Shown: positions 54,255 to 63,732, counted from the stretch's first letter. The stretch: DNA of 64,000 bases from Fen-1258 sp964441505 (GCA_964441505.1 CAYTUV010000002.1:120133-184132); one strand, 5' to 3'. Numbers and translations: made by a program. The notes: a model not told the origin generated them from the letters alone.

Positions 54255-55799
54255 ATGGAAAACAAAATAGCTGGTATCGTTGGTATTGCTTTTTTAATAG
54301 CCATTTCAGGATGCGCTTCTTTGCAACCTGTCCAGCCGGAAAATACATTGCCGGGTATTCCGAAAGTTGAACGGGAGTTTCGTGGGGCATGGATTGCTAC
54401 AGTTGCCAACATTAACTGGCCAAGCAAAAAAAACCTGTCAACTGAAGAGCAAAAGAAAGAAGCTATTAAGATACTCGACAAACTAAAGAACAATCATTTT
54501 AATGCTGTTATCTTCCAGGCACGTCCACAATGTGACGCACTTTATAAAAGTGAGATTGAACCGTGGTCATATTATTTAACCGGCATGCAGGGTAAAGCAC
54601 CCGACCCATATTATGATCCTCTTGAATTCTGGATTGCCGAAGCTCATAAGCGTGGTATGGAATTACACGTCTGGTTAAATCCATATAGAGCACAGCATAT
54701 TGACGGAGGAGAAGTCTCTGAATTTTCTGTTGTAAAAAAACATCCCGATTTAGTTGTAAAATTAAAAACCGGATACTGGTGGCTGGATCCAAGCAAGAAA
54801 GAGACTCAGGATTATTCTTACAGTGTTGTAATGGATATTACCAGAAGATATGATATTGATGGAATTCATTTCGACGATTATTTTTATCCTTATCCGTCTT
54901 ACAATAATGATGAAGATTTTCCCGATGAGAAAAGCTGGAAAGCATATACCGACTGCGGAGGAACATTAAGCAAATCAGATTGGAGACGGCATAATATCAA
55001 CGTTTTTATCCAGAGAGTTTATAGAGGAATAAAAGAGATTAAACCGGATGTAAAATTTGGTCTTAGTCCTTTTGGAATCTGGAGACCACAGCATCCTGAA
55101 TCGATTGAGGGATTTGATCAATACGAACAATTATATGCCGATGCAAAATTGTGGATTAACGAAGGTTGGGTTGACTATTGGGCACCTCAGCTTTATTGGA
55201 AAACGAGTACTATCCCTCAGAGCTTTCCTGTATTATTAGGATGGTGGAAAAGTGAAAATCTTAAGGGAAGACATTTCTGGCCGGGGATTAACATAGACAG
55301 AGAAAATAATGATGTTAACACATTAGAAGTAGTAAATCAGATAATGACCATCAGGGGAATGCTGCCGGACTCTCCGGGAAATTTGTGCTGGAGTGTTAAG
55401 CCAATATTAAACTACCAGGAATTAGCCGATGCACTTGTAAAAGGCCCATATAAAAAACAAGCCTTAATTCCCGAAACCCCCTGGTTTAGTAAATCTATTC
55501 TCGCTTCACCCGAAATAACAACTAATCAAAATTCTGAAAAAATTAAAATATCCTGGACACACCGGGAAAAGAGCGAAGTTTTTAATTGGGTAGTATATTT
55601 TAAATACGGCAACAGATGGAATTACGTAATTGTAAACAGCGAAACCTCTTCATATGAAATCCCGCTCATTTCCCAATTTAAATTCACAAATGAAGAAGGA
55701 AAAGAAATAATTAAGAACTACGAGCTAAGTAAAATTGCGGTATCTGCTGTAGACCGGACAAGCAATGAAAGCACCCCAAATATTTATGATATAAATTAG
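54255..55799 (+). CDS. GHL10-family glycosidase-like lipoprotein
   Basis: 514 residues. Lipobox SGC (C20). The GHL10 barrel closely parallels the T9SS-tailed paralogue at 47522: REFRGAWIATVANINWPS, NAVIFQARPQCDALYKS, IEPWSYYLTGMQG, HVWLNPYRAQ, RYDIDGIHFDDYFYPYP, FGLSPFGIWRPQ and VDYWAPQLYWKT. The C-terminal about 100 residues look like a fibronectin III-type domain and there is no sorting tail, so this copy stays tethered in the envelope. By analogy with E. coli DigH, it may cleave glycan strands lacking stem peptides. It starts the plus-strand cluster that continues with the amidase, GlcNAc-kinase-like protein, AmpG-like transporter, NlpC/P60 peptidase and epimerase. Confidence 0.88.
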   Translation: MENKIAGIVGIAFLIAISGCASLQPVQPENTLPGIPKVEREFRGAWIATVANINWPSKKNLSTEEQKKEAIKILDKLKNNHFNAVIFQARPQCDALYKSEIEPWSYYLTGMQGKAPDPYYDPLEFWIAEAHKRGMELHVWLNPYRAQHIDGGEVSEFSVVKKHPDLVVKLKTGYWWLDPSKKETQDYSYSVVMDITRRYDIDGIHFDDYFYPYPSYNNDEDFPDEKSWKAYTDCGGTLSKSDWRRHNINVFIQRVYRGIKEIKPDVKFGLSPFGIWRPQHPESIEGFDQYEQLYADAKLWINEGWVDYWAPQLYWKTSTIPQSFPVLLGWWKSENLKGRHFWPGINIDRENNDVNTLEVVNQIMTIRGMLPDSPGNLCWSVKPILNYQELADALVKGPYKKQALIPETPWFSKSILASPEITTNQNSEKIKISWTHREKSEVFNWVVYFKYGNRWNYVIVNSETSSYEIPLISQFKFTNEEGKEIIKNYELSKIAVSAVDRTSNESTPNIYDIN

Positions 55800-55935
55800 T
55801 GCATCATTTCTTGTTTATCGTTCACCGGAACTTAGAACATGAAGATGCTCTGAATTACGTAATAGAGCAAGGTTTTAACAACTCTGCTTTTTATCCCAGA
55901 GATTTCGTATTTACGATAATTATTACCAAATGAAT

Positions 55936-56025
55936 CTCCCCGCCGCAAGCAGCGGGGTATCTAGTTGATATTCTTTTTGCAAAAAGTTGTAACCCACGAC
56001 GCAAGCGTCGGGGAATTAGCGATTT
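55936..56025. repeat. Two REP-like hairpin units between GHL10 and amidase genes
   Basis: CTCCCCGCCGCAAGCAGCGGGGTATC (given in two parts: stem CCCCGC at 55938-55943 and GCGGGG at about 55952-55957) is followed at about 55996-56025 by CGACGCAAGCGTCG-GGGAATTAGCGATTTA. The same two units, in the same order, occur at 5537-5563 and 5843-5880. They resemble the G-rich hairpin ends of the IS200-type element. The remaining bases of the 258-base gap show nothing else. Confidence 0.65.
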
Positions 56026-56057
56026 AATATAGCCAACAGCAAAAGGTATTAATCAAT

Positions 56058-58742
56058 ATGAAAAAATATTTTCTGTTAATACCCGCGATTTTAATAATTG
56101 CCTCCGCATGCTCTTCCGTGACTGATGTCGCTAAGCGGGAAAGTGAATTAAAAAAGCCTGTTCAATACTATAACGACAAAGTTGCTTTACTAGGTTTTGA
56201 GAAGAGCGACTTTACGGATTCAGATTCGTTTAAGGAAAAGGCTGCAAATAAAATTTCAGAATTATCCAAACAAGGATTTGACGCTGTAATTCTTGACACC
56301 TATATTTTTTCGCAAGCTATAATTAATCCATTCGTTGATAACTCAAACTTTATTTCCTCTGCCAAATATGCATCTGATCAAGCCGCTCGAAACGGGTTAA
56401 AATTTTTTATAAGAATAAATTTAACTGAACTCAACATACCGACCCTCTCAGCATCTCAGAAAGTTGCTGTCATAGACAATTTTCTTTCTATAACCAAAAA
56501 CTGTGAAATAGACGGATTATATTTTGACGAAACTAATTTTACGTCTAAAGATGATCACATTCTATTCGAGGATATTGTAGTTGAAGTTATGCAGATTAAA
56601 CCGTTTTTAATTGTCGCAGCACCAAGTAGATTTAGAATATCTGATGCGGAGGTGATTAATAAATTTATTGAAGAAGGAATTATCGATTTTTTGATTGATG
56701 ACAGCATGAATTATTCTATTGAGATCAACGATCAGATCAAGATTGCACCCGGCAATAAAATTCTTGCGAACTATCTGAAAAGACTTTCCCCGGAACATTT
56801 TATTACCTTGAATCTTGCGGAAGTATTAGAAAAAAATATTAGTGAGGCTGACATACTCAACGACAACAGAAACAGGAGTATCGGAGCTAATATGAAGCTT
56901 AATTTTATACTAACCGGGAAGACCGATACCGTTAAGTTGAAAATTGGAAATACACGATACAACATTTCCAAAAGCGATTGGGTAATACCATACAATTATA
57001 TACTGCACAAAGATAATACTGTCAGTCGTTATGGAAATTGGATTGAATTCAGAAGACCTTTTTCCAGAACAACTGAAACCGATAGTTACAATTTACTTTG
57101 CAGAACTAGTTATCCTTCTAATGCTTTTATCAACGGCGATTCTGTGAAAATCTATAAGACCGGTATATTCTTCAAAAAAATTAAATTGAATGAGGGATTG
57201 AACAAATTAAAAGCAGAAGTTAAAGCAGACAACGGTGAAACAGCTATTTATGAAGATCGTGTTTTATTTGTTAAACAGGATCCTTTGAAAACTGATTCTA
57301 TATTAGCGATTAATGATAATCCTATTGAGCCCGCAGAAAACATTACTCTTTTGCCAGAAGATTATTTAACTGTTTCATTCAACGGAACAAAATCTCAAAA
57401 AGGATTTGTAGAAATAAATCTAAATGGTTTTCTATTTGAATGCAACAGGACCGATTACAGCAATTTTAGTCAGTATAAAATCCAAATACCCTTGAAAAAT
57501 TTCTCCAAAGACCAAAAGTACAACATCAAGTTAATCTTGAAATCAAGTGAAAGTAATTCTAATCAGAGTTCTGTTGAGAAAATTCTTAAACAAAATCTTT
57601 TGGTCAGAGATTACTCTGATTTTCCAACATTAACAACTATTTCTGACAATTCTATTTTAACATTTACTTTAGCACCTATAAGATTAGGCGCTCCGGTGAG
57701 GAACGAACTTCCTAAAAATGTATTTCTTAAGTCAAACGGAATTATTGGTGAGAACTACCGTGTGCGTTTAAGCGACACGGAAGAGGGATATATCAATCGC
57801 GAATATGTAAAGGAGATTCCAAGTTCTTCAGCAATTCCCGGCTACTTCATCAATCCTATTATTGGTCAACCTAGTGATAACGCTGATATTGTAAAAATTC
57901 CTTACCTGGAAAACATTCCGTATGACATTTATCCAGATCCCGCTCAGAAAAGAATAATTATAAATTTGTACGGTGTCAAAACAAGCAGCACCTGGATTAT
58001 ACATAGAAACAATTTGCGCTTCATTGATGAAATCACCTGGCAGCAAACATCGAAAGAGACATATAAAATTTATATCAACCTGAAGACATCAAAAATCTGG
58101 GGATATGATCTTAAACCAGTTGGAAAAGAATTGATCTTCAGAATAAAATATCCGCCGGTTTATTCTTTAGAATCCAACTTGCCTTTGAAAGGAATAAAAT
58201 TTTCCATCGAGGCAGGACATGGCGGAAGTAATATTGGCGCCGTTGGTTTATCCGGATTAAAAGAAAAAGAGATTAATCTAGATCTTTGTAAAAAAGTGGA
58301 AACTCTTTTAAAGAAAGATGGTGCGGAAGTATTACAAGTTAGAGATTCGGATAAAGATATGTCTCTAATCGAAAAAAGAGATATAGTTACAAAATCTGAT
58401 GCAAATATTCACATAAGCATTCACGCCAATTCGAGCGATCCGGAAAATGAATTTCTTGGTACCTCCGGCACATGTACTTTTTATCATAATCCGTTCTGGG
58501 CAAAGTTAGCTGAAAAAGTATATTATAAAATGACTGAATTAAATCTCAAACCTTTCGGCTATGTCGGATCGTTTAATTATCGGGTTACACGGATGTCTGA
58601 TATGCCGGCAATTTTGGTTGAGCAAGCATTTATGTCTCATGCCGAAGATGAAGAAAAACTTTTTGATGATAATTTTCGTAAGGATATGGCTGAAAAAATT
58701 TATGAGGGTTTAATAGATTATTTAAAGTACATGAAAGAATGA
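56058..58742 (+). CDS. N-acetylmuramoyl-L-alanine amidase fused to a GHL10-like barrel, lipoprotein
   Basis: 894 residues with lipobox C18 (IIASAC). Residues about 40-310 resemble a diverged GHL10 barrel: GFDAVILDTYIFSQ, LKFFIRINLTEL, then CEIDGLYFDETNF aligning with the DIDGIHFDDYF motif of the neighbour. A beta-rich middle follows, including an SH3-like stretch (ENYRVRLSDTEEGYINREYV) and an AMIN-like segment (YKIYINLKTSKIWGYDL). The C-terminal Amidase_3 domain has its zinc ligands: H721 (EAGHGG), a glutamate in KEKEINL, H789 (SIHANS), and catalytic E855 (LVEQAF). It removes stem peptides from MurNAc. Whether the barrel is active or only binds glycan is open, as several residues conserved in the two GHL10 paralogues differ. 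The gene is 258 bases after GHL10. Confidence 0.85.
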   Translation: MKKYFLLIPAILIIASACSSVTDVAKRESELKKPVQYYNDKVALLGFEKSDFTDSDSFKEKAANKISELSKQGFDAVILDTYIFSQAIINPFVDNSNFISSAKYASDQAARNGLKFFIRINLTELNIPTLSASQKVAVIDNFLSITKNCEIDGLYFDETNFTSKDDHILFEDIVVEVMQIKPFLIVAAPSRFRISDAEVINKFIEEGIIDFLIDDSMNYSIEINDQIKIAPGNKILANYLKRLSPEHFITLNLAEVLEKNISEADILNDNRNRSIGANMKLNFILTGKTDTVKLKIGNTRYNISKSDWVIPYNYILHKDNTVSRYGNWIEFRRPFSRTTETDSYNLLCRTSYPSNAFINGDSVKIYKTGIFFKKIKLNEGLNKLKAEVKADNGETAIYEDRVLFVKQDPLKTDSILAINDNPIEPAENITLLPEDYLTVSFNGTKSQKGFVEINLNGFLFECNRTDYSNFSQYKIQIPLKNFSKDQKYNIKLILKSSESNSNQSSVEKILKQNLLVRDYSDFPTLTTISDNSILTFTLAPIRLGAPVRNELPKNVFLKSNGIIGENYRVRLSDTEEGYINREYVKEIPSSSAIPGYFINPIIGQPSDNADIVKIPYLENIPYDIYPDPAQKRIIINLYGVKTSSTWIIHRNNLRFIDEITWQQTSKETYKIYINLKTSKIWGYDLKPVGKELIFRIKYPPVYSLESNLPLKGIKFSIEAGHGGSNIGAVGLSGLKEKEINLDLCKKVETLLKKDGAEVLQVRDSDKDMSLIEKRDIVTKSDANIHISIHANSSDPENEFLGTSGTCTFYHNPFWAKLAEKVYYKMTELNLKPFGYVGSFNYRVTRMSDMPAILVEQAFMSHAEDEEKLFDDNFRKDMAEKIYEGLIDYLKYMKE

Positions 58743-58788
58743 TTTGACATTCAGTATCTTTGTTTAACTTTTCTACTTAAGGTTCAGA

Positions 58789-59712
58789 ATGGAAAAGAAA
58801 TACCTGATTGGTTTAGATGGCGGCGGGACAAAAACAAAGTGTGTCATTACCGATCTAAGCTTTACGCCCTTGTTCACCTGCCAGGGTGGCCCATCCAACT
58901 TTTTGATCGTAGGAACCCAAAAGGTAAGCGAAACAATCCTTTCGCTGATACTAGATTCCATTAAACAATTGAATATTCAGCCCGAAGATATTGCTTCAAT
59001 TCTAATAGGGACAACCGGGGCAGGCAGAGAAAGTGATGCAAATAAATTAAAAACCGATTTTATACAGTACGCTTATTCAAAAGGATATTCCTTCAATTCA
59101 TTTAATCTAGATAGTGATGCGCGGATCGCCCTTGAAGGTGCATTCTCCGGCGGTCCCGGTTCTTTATTAATTGCCGGAACCGGATCAGTGATATTTGGTA
59201 AAGATAAAAACAACAAGATTCACCGTGTCGGAGGATTCGGAAGATTAATTGGGGATGAAGGAAGCGGCAACACACTTGGCAGAAGAGGCTTAAACTACGT
59301 GGCCAAAGAATTTGACGGAAGAGGAGCCAAAACATTATTGACTGAAATTTTAAAACGTGACTTCGGCATTGCGGATTCATCTCAATTAATAACCGAGGTT
59401 TATAGAAATAATTTTGATGCGGCTTCCTTTGCTCCAAAAGTAATTGATGCCGCTCAGAGCGGAGATGAAATTGCAAATAGAATTCTTGAGGAAGAATCGG
59501 ATGAGCTGATACTTCACATCAAATCGATCTTTAATATGTTAGCCGAAGAAACACTCAGATTATGTTTGATGGGTGGAACCATTGCAACGGATAATTTTTA
59601 TTCTGCAATGTTTAGAAAAAAAGTAGAGCTCAGATTACCAAACGTAAAAATTGTACCGGCAGAAAACCCTCCGGAAATTGGAGCGACGTTCATGGCCAAG
59701 AATCTGATATAA
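58789..59712 (+). CDS. BadF/BadG-type sugar kinase, probable N-acetylglucosamine kinase
   Basis: 307 residues, cytoplasmic. ASKHA-fold ATPase of the BcrAD/BadFG family: phosphate-1 LDGGGTKTKCVITD, GTTGAGRESDA, connect and phosphate-2 region LLIAGTGSVIFG, GGFGRLIGDEGSGNTLGRRG, adenosine motif LMGGTIATDNF, and the end ENPPEIGATFMA. Prokaryotic GlcNAc and MurNAc/GlcN kinases share this pattern, and the GDEGSG stretch matches GlcNAc-kinase members. It sits 46 bases after the amidase and 44 before the AmpG-like transporter, so it probably phosphorylates sugar recovered from the wall. A benzoyl-CoA-reductase activator role is unlikely, as no cysteine cluster is present. Confidence 0.83.
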   Translation: MEKKYLIGLDGGGTKTKCVITDLSFTPLFTCQGGPSNFLIVGTQKVSETILSLILDSIKQLNIQPEDIASILIGTTGAGRESDANKLKTDFIQYAYSKGYSFNSFNLDSDARIALEGAFSGGPGSLLIAGTGSVIFGKDKNNKIHRVGGFGRLIGDEGSGNTLGRRGLNYVAKEFDGRGAKTLLTEILKRDFGIADSSQLITEVYRNNFDAASFAPKVIDAAQSGDEIANRILEEESDELILHIKSIFNMLAEETLRLCLMGGTIATDNFYSAMFRKKVELRLPNVKIVPAENPPEIGATFMAKNLI

Positions 59713-59756
59713 ATTATTTCCAACGTTTAATTGAAATATTACCGGAGAAAATTTTA

Positions 59757-61271
59757 ATGGCAAAACAAAAAGCAATAAGCAGAAATCCATGGGCTTGGGT
59801 TCCATCATTGTATTTCACGGAGGCTATTCCATATGTAATGGTAATGTCTGTTTCAGTTATGATGTACAAAAACCTGAATGTATCCAATACCGATATAGCA
59901 TTTTACACAAGTCTGCTTTACTTCCCCTGGTTCTTAAAATTTGCATGGGGTCCTTTCATCGATATGTTCAAGACTAAAAGATTCTGGACAACCACAATGC
60001 AGCTTATAGTTGCCGTTGCGTTATTTGGAATAGCGCTCAGCCTGCTTACTACTATGTATTGGGGTTTAACACTGATTGTTTTTGCCTTGATGGCATTTGC
60101 ATCGGCAACGCATGACATAGCAGCGGATGGATTTTATATGCTTAGTCTTGATCAGCCAAAGCAAGCTGCTTTTGTCGGAGTTCGTTCTACATTTTATCGC
60201 GTGGCAACAATTGTCGGATCAGGATTTCTTGTTGTCATTGCCGGTCAATTAGCTCCTTCCATGGGTTTTAAAAATGCGTGGTCAATTGTATTTGTAATTG
60301 CTGGTGTGCTATTCCTGCTTTTGTTCGGTTATCATAAATTAATTCTTGCCTATCCGTTAGAAGACAAAGGAACCATGCAGGATAAAAAAATGAGTGGTTC
60401 TCAAATTGGATTATTATTGGGCGGATTCGTTTTCACAGCGGCAATTTTTTACGTGGCGTTTTTAATCCTTAGTCTCATTCTATCTCTGGCAGGTATCATT
60501 TCACCATGGAAGACGATTGCCGCGACAATTCTTTTAGTGATAACTGTGGTTGCTTTGTTCAGAACTTATGTTGCTACCTTTGTTGAGAAATTTGAAAAGT
60601 CGGAAAATAAAAATGAAGTCTTATTACCCTTCATAGAATTTCTGAAAGCCTTTGTAATATTTATGGCGAAGAAGGACATTTGGAATATTCTTGGTTTTCT
60701 TTTGTTCTTCCGTTTTGCCGAAGCCCAGCTCGTTAAACTTGTTCAGCCGTTTCTTCTCGATCCACGAACCAAAGGCGGGCTCGAACTAACCACTTCGGAA
60801 GTGGGAATAGTATATGGAACCGTTGGTATAATCTCACTTACAATTGGCGGATTAATCGGCGGATATGTAATTTCCAAAAAGGGATTGAAGTGGTGGTTGT
60901 GGCCTATGGTTATAATAATGCATACACCCGATCTTGCGTTCGTCTATCTTTCACTTTATCAACCGACTAATTTTGTGCTGATTAATCTCGCGGTTGCATT
61001 TGAACAGTTCGGTTACGGCTTTGGTTTTACCGCATATATGATGTTTATGATTATGGTCTCGCAGGGAGAACATAAAACTGCACATTTTGCAATATGCACA
61101 GGAATAATGGCTTTGGGAATGATGCTTCCGGGAATGTACAGCGGCGCTTTGCAAGAGCAGATCGGTTATCAAAACTTCTTTTTATGGGTGATTATTTCTA
61201 CAATCCCTGGATTTATTGTTGCAGCATTGGTAAAAATTGAACCAGAGTTTGGTAAAAAGAAACTAGCTTAA
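59757..61271 (+). CDS. AmpG-like MFS transporter (muropeptide permease type)
   Basis: 504 residues with about 12-14 transmembrane helices. NPWAWVPSLYFTEAIPYVMVM, LPWFLKFAWGPFIDM-like FPWFLKFAWGPFID, ASATHDIAADGFYMLSL and RSTFYRVATIVGSGFLVVIA are typical of the AmpG/PAT-type major facilitators that import anhydromuropeptides or GlcNAc-containing disaccharides. Between the two six-helix halves is a long insert with two extra hydrophobic stretches. GGAG lies before the ATG. Its stop codon TAA is also the left end of a MITE-like repeat. Context with the kinase and amidase favours wall-fragment import. Confidence 0.82.
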   Translation: MAKQKAISRNPWAWVPSLYFTEAIPYVMVMSVSVMMYKNLNVSNTDIAFYTSLLYFPWFLKFAWGPFIDMFKTKRFWTTTMQLIVAVALFGIALSLLTTMYWGLTLIVFALMAFASATHDIAADGFYMLSLDQPKQAAFVGVRSTFYRVATIVGSGFLVVIAGQLAPSMGFKNAWSIVFVIAGVLFLLLFGYHKLILAYPLEDKGTMQDKKMSGSQIGLLLGGFVFTAAIFYVAFLILSLILSLAGIISPWKTIAATILLVITVVALFRTYVATFVEKFEKSENKNEVLLPFIEFLKAFVIFMAKKDIWNILGFLLFFRFAEAQLVKLVQPFLLDPRTKGGLELTTSEVGIVYGTVGIISLTIGGLIGGYVISKKGLKWWLWPMVIIMHTPDLAFVYLSLYQPTNFVLINLAVAFEQFGYGFGFTAYMMFMIMVSQGEHKTAHFAICTGIMALGMMLPGMYSGALQEQIGYQNFFLWVIISTIPGFIVAALVKIEPEFGKKKLA

Positions 61272-61371
61272 GGGTAGTTCTAAAAACCTCAATATCCTTT
61301 GCGAACTTTGCTTTTTCATTGCGTTCTCTGCGTTAAATATTTACAAAAGATAGTTTTTAGAATTACCCTTA
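61269..61371. repeat. 103-bp MITE-like element, copy B
   Basis: Same length and sequence as copy A at 4891-4993 apart from a few substitutions, with ends TAAGGGTAGTTCTAAAAACC and TAGTTTTTAGAATTACCCTTA read inwards as inverted repeats. It begins on the TAA stop of the AmpG-like gene, so insertion supplied or kept the stop. The ends can pair as a hairpin and might act as a terminator between this gene and the NlpC/P60 gene. Confidence 0.75.
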
Positions 61372-61390
61372 ATTATTTTTTGAGTTAACT

Positions 61391-62587
61391 ATGAAAAAAA
61401 CACTAATTACATTATCCTGTTTTTTAACATTATGTGCATCATTAACTGCACAGGAAATAAAGGTGAATTCAGTTACTAAGATCATCGAAGAGATAAAAAC
61501 CAAATATGCCCCTGATAAAAGACAAGCAATTTTTGATATATCAGCTGTCGAAAGCACAAACATCTTTATTTTATCAGGAGAGACAAATATTCCGGAAGCA
61601 AAACAGCATTTAGTAAAGAAGCTAAATGACCTGCATCTGAATTTTACCGATGAGATTCATTTATTGCCCGAGCAAAATCTGGGTGATAAGATATACGGAC
61701 TTGTTAACGTATCGGTTGCGAATATCCGTTCGGCACCAGACCATCCGGAAGAATTGGCCACTCAAGCTCTTCTTGGAACACCGGTTAAAATTTTCAAAAA
61801 GGCTTCAGGATTTTATTTGGTTCAAACACCGGATAATTACATATCGTGGGTTGATGATGATGGCGTAACGTCTATTAACAAGACGCAGCTTAATGAATGG
61901 ACAAACTCCCAGAAAGTAATTTACACTAAAGAATATGGTTTTTCTTTTTCGGAACCAAACGATATGTCTCTTCGTATTTCCGACTTAACAGCCGGAGATA
62001 TTCTAATTTATCTAGGTGATGAAAATAATTTTTGCAAAGTAAAATATCCTGACGGTAGAATAGGCTTCATCGAAAAAACCAGCTGCGTAAATTATAATTC
62101 GTGGTTGAGCAAAACGAATCCCACAGAAACAGATATAATTAATACGGCAAAACTGTTTATGGGAATTCCCTATTTGTGGGGCGGAACCTCAGCAAAAGGA
62201 ATGGATTGCAGCGGTTTTACAAAAACAGTTTATTTCTTAAACGGAATAGTGATTACAAGAGATGCTTCTCAACAGGTAAATTACGGTACTCTGGTGGATA
62301 CACAAAATGGATTTGATAAATTACAGGCAGGTGATTTACTTTTTTTCGGCATGCAAAAGACAGATTCAACAAAAGAGAGAGTAACTCACGTGGCTATATA
62401 TCTAGGGAATTATGAATTCATTCATGAAGCAGGCAGAGTGAAAATAAATTCATTTGATAGAGATGCCGCTAATTTTAATGAGTACCGATTAAAACATTTT
62501 ATCAGAGCCAAGAGAATTCTAAATTCTATCGACACTGAAGGCATTACATCAATTAAAAAAAATAAATTTTATCTTGGAGACATTTGA
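61391..62587 (+). CDS. Secreted NlpC/P60 peptidase with SH3-like domains (YkfC-like)
   Basis: 398 residues. Signal peptide to about A20; a short alpha/beta domain (about 40-95); two bacterial SH3-like domains (about 100-155 and 175-230). Then the NlpC/P60 domain with C273 (MDCSGF), H333 (VTHVAIYLG) and H345 (FIHEAG), the Cys-His-His triad. The SH3-SH3-NlpC layout matches gamma-D-glutamyl-L-diamino acid endopeptidases such as YkfC, which release L-Ala-D-Glu from wall peptides. Its stop overlaps the next gene's ATG as TGATG, and that gene is a dipeptide epimerase, exactly the next step for L-Ala-D-Glu. Confidence 0.9.
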   Translation: MKKTLITLSCFLTLCASLTAQEIKVNSVTKIIEEIKTKYAPDKRQAIFDISAVESTNIFILSGETNIPEAKQHLVKKLNDLHLNFTDEIHLLPEQNLGDKIYGLVNVSVANIRSAPDHPEELATQALLGTPVKIFKKASGFYLVQTPDNYISWVDDDGVTSINKTQLNEWTNSQKVIYTKEYGFSFSEPNDMSLRISDLTAGDILIYLGDENNFCKVKYPDGRIGFIEKTSCVNYNSWLSKTNPTETDIINTAKLFMGIPYLWGGTSAKGMDCSGFTKTVYFLNGIVITRDASQQVNYGTLVDTQNGFDKLQAGDLLFFGMQKTDSTKERVTHVAIYLGNYEFIHEAGRVKINSFDRDAANFNEYRLKHFIRAKRILNSIDTEGITSIKKNKFYLGDI

Positions 62588-63732
62588 TGGGACAAAGTCG
62601 CAGAGATTTTATTGTTAAATCCGGATTAATTGGTGGAGCTTTATTAACAAACGGAATTAACACCAAAGTTTTCTCAAAAAATATTTCCGTAATAAAAAAG
62701 AATTCGAATATGAAACTAACATTCAAACCTTACACTCTGGAGTTAAAACATGTTTTTACTCTGGCGACCAGCTCAAGATCTACAACTCCGGTAGTTCTAA
62801 CCCAAATAGAATATGAAGGTATTACCGGATACGGAGAAGCCTCAATGCCTCCTTATCTGGGTGAGTCTCATGATTCAGCAACTAAATTTTTAGCGAAAGT
62901 TGATCTCTCGCAATTCAAAGATCCTTTTGAATTGGAGACAATACTGGAGTATGTTGATAAAATCGATAAACTGAATCCAGCAGCCAAAGCCTCCGTTGAT
63001 ATCGCCTTACACGATCTGGTGGGGAAATTAATAGGTAAACCCTGGTATAAAATATGGGGCTATAACAAGGAGAAAACTCCTTATACATCATTCACTATTG
63101 GCATCGATACAAGTGAAGTAGTTAAACAAAAAGTAAAAGAAGCTGATGAATATAAAATTCTCAAGGTTAAACTGGGCCGCGAAACTGACAAAGAAATGAT
63201 CGAAACAATCAGGTCGGTTTCAGATAAACCAATAACCGTTGACGTCAATCAAGGATGGAAAGATAAATTCTTTGCACTTGATATGATTAATTGGTTAAAC
63301 GAAAGAAATGTGAAATACGTTGAACAACCGATGCCGAAAGAGATGATTGATGATATGGCATGGTTAACTGAAAAAAGTCCACTTCCAACATTCGGTGATG
63401 AATCAGTTCAAAGAATTCCTGATGTAGTTAAAGCTCACGGAGTTTATTCCGGCATCAACATTAAACTGATGAAGTGCACCGGAATGCGGGAAGCACACAA
63501 AATGCTGGTTCTGGCAAAGTCCCTAAATATGAAGGTTATGATTGGTTGTATGACGGAAACATCCTGTGCAATATCTGCAGCATCTCAGTTAGCCCCGGAA
63601 ACTCAATTCGCTGATCTTGATGGAAATCTTTTGATAAAGAACGATCCATATTCCGGGACAAAAATAATTGACGGGAAAATAATACTTACAGAAAATCCGG
63701 GAATTGGATTAGCAGAAGTCATTCCGCACTAA
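62587..63732 (+). CDS. Dipeptide (L-Ala-D/L-Glu) epimerase with Tat-type signal peptide
   Basis: 381 residues from the ATG at 62587, overlapping the upstream stop. The enolase-superfamily muconate-lactonizing fold is clear: LKVKLG with the KxK catalytic lysine, ITVDVNQGW (Asp), YVEQPM (Glu), FGDESVQ (Asp), INIKLMKCTG (second lysine) and GCMTETS. This matches the Ala-Glu epimerases YcjG/YkfB. The N-terminus, SRRDFIVKSGLIGGALLTNG, is a twin-arginine signal, whereas the E. coli and B. subtilis enzymes are cytosolic. An internal ATG at 62710 (MKLTFKPY) would give a normal-length cytosolic form. It converts L-Ala-D-Glu to L-Ala-L-Glu for use as an amino-acid source. Confidence 0.88.
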   Translation: MGQSRRDFIVKSGLIGGALLTNGINTKVFSKNISVIKKNSNMKLTFKPYTLELKHVFTLATSSRSTTPVVLTQIEYEGITGYGEASMPPYLGESHDSATKFLAKVDLSQFKDPFELETILEYVDKIDKLNPAAKASVDIALHDLVGKLIGKPWYKIWGYNKEKTPYTSFTIGIDTSEVVKQKVKEADEYKILKVKLGRETDKEMIETIRSVSDKPITVDVNQGWKDKFFALDMINWLNERNVKYVEQPMPKEMIDDMAWLTEKSPLPTFGDESVQRIPDVVKAHGVYSGINIKLMKCTGMREAHKMLVLAKSLNMKVMIGCMTETSCAISAASQLAPETQFADLDGNLLIKNDPYSGTKIIDGKIILTENPGIGLAEVIPH

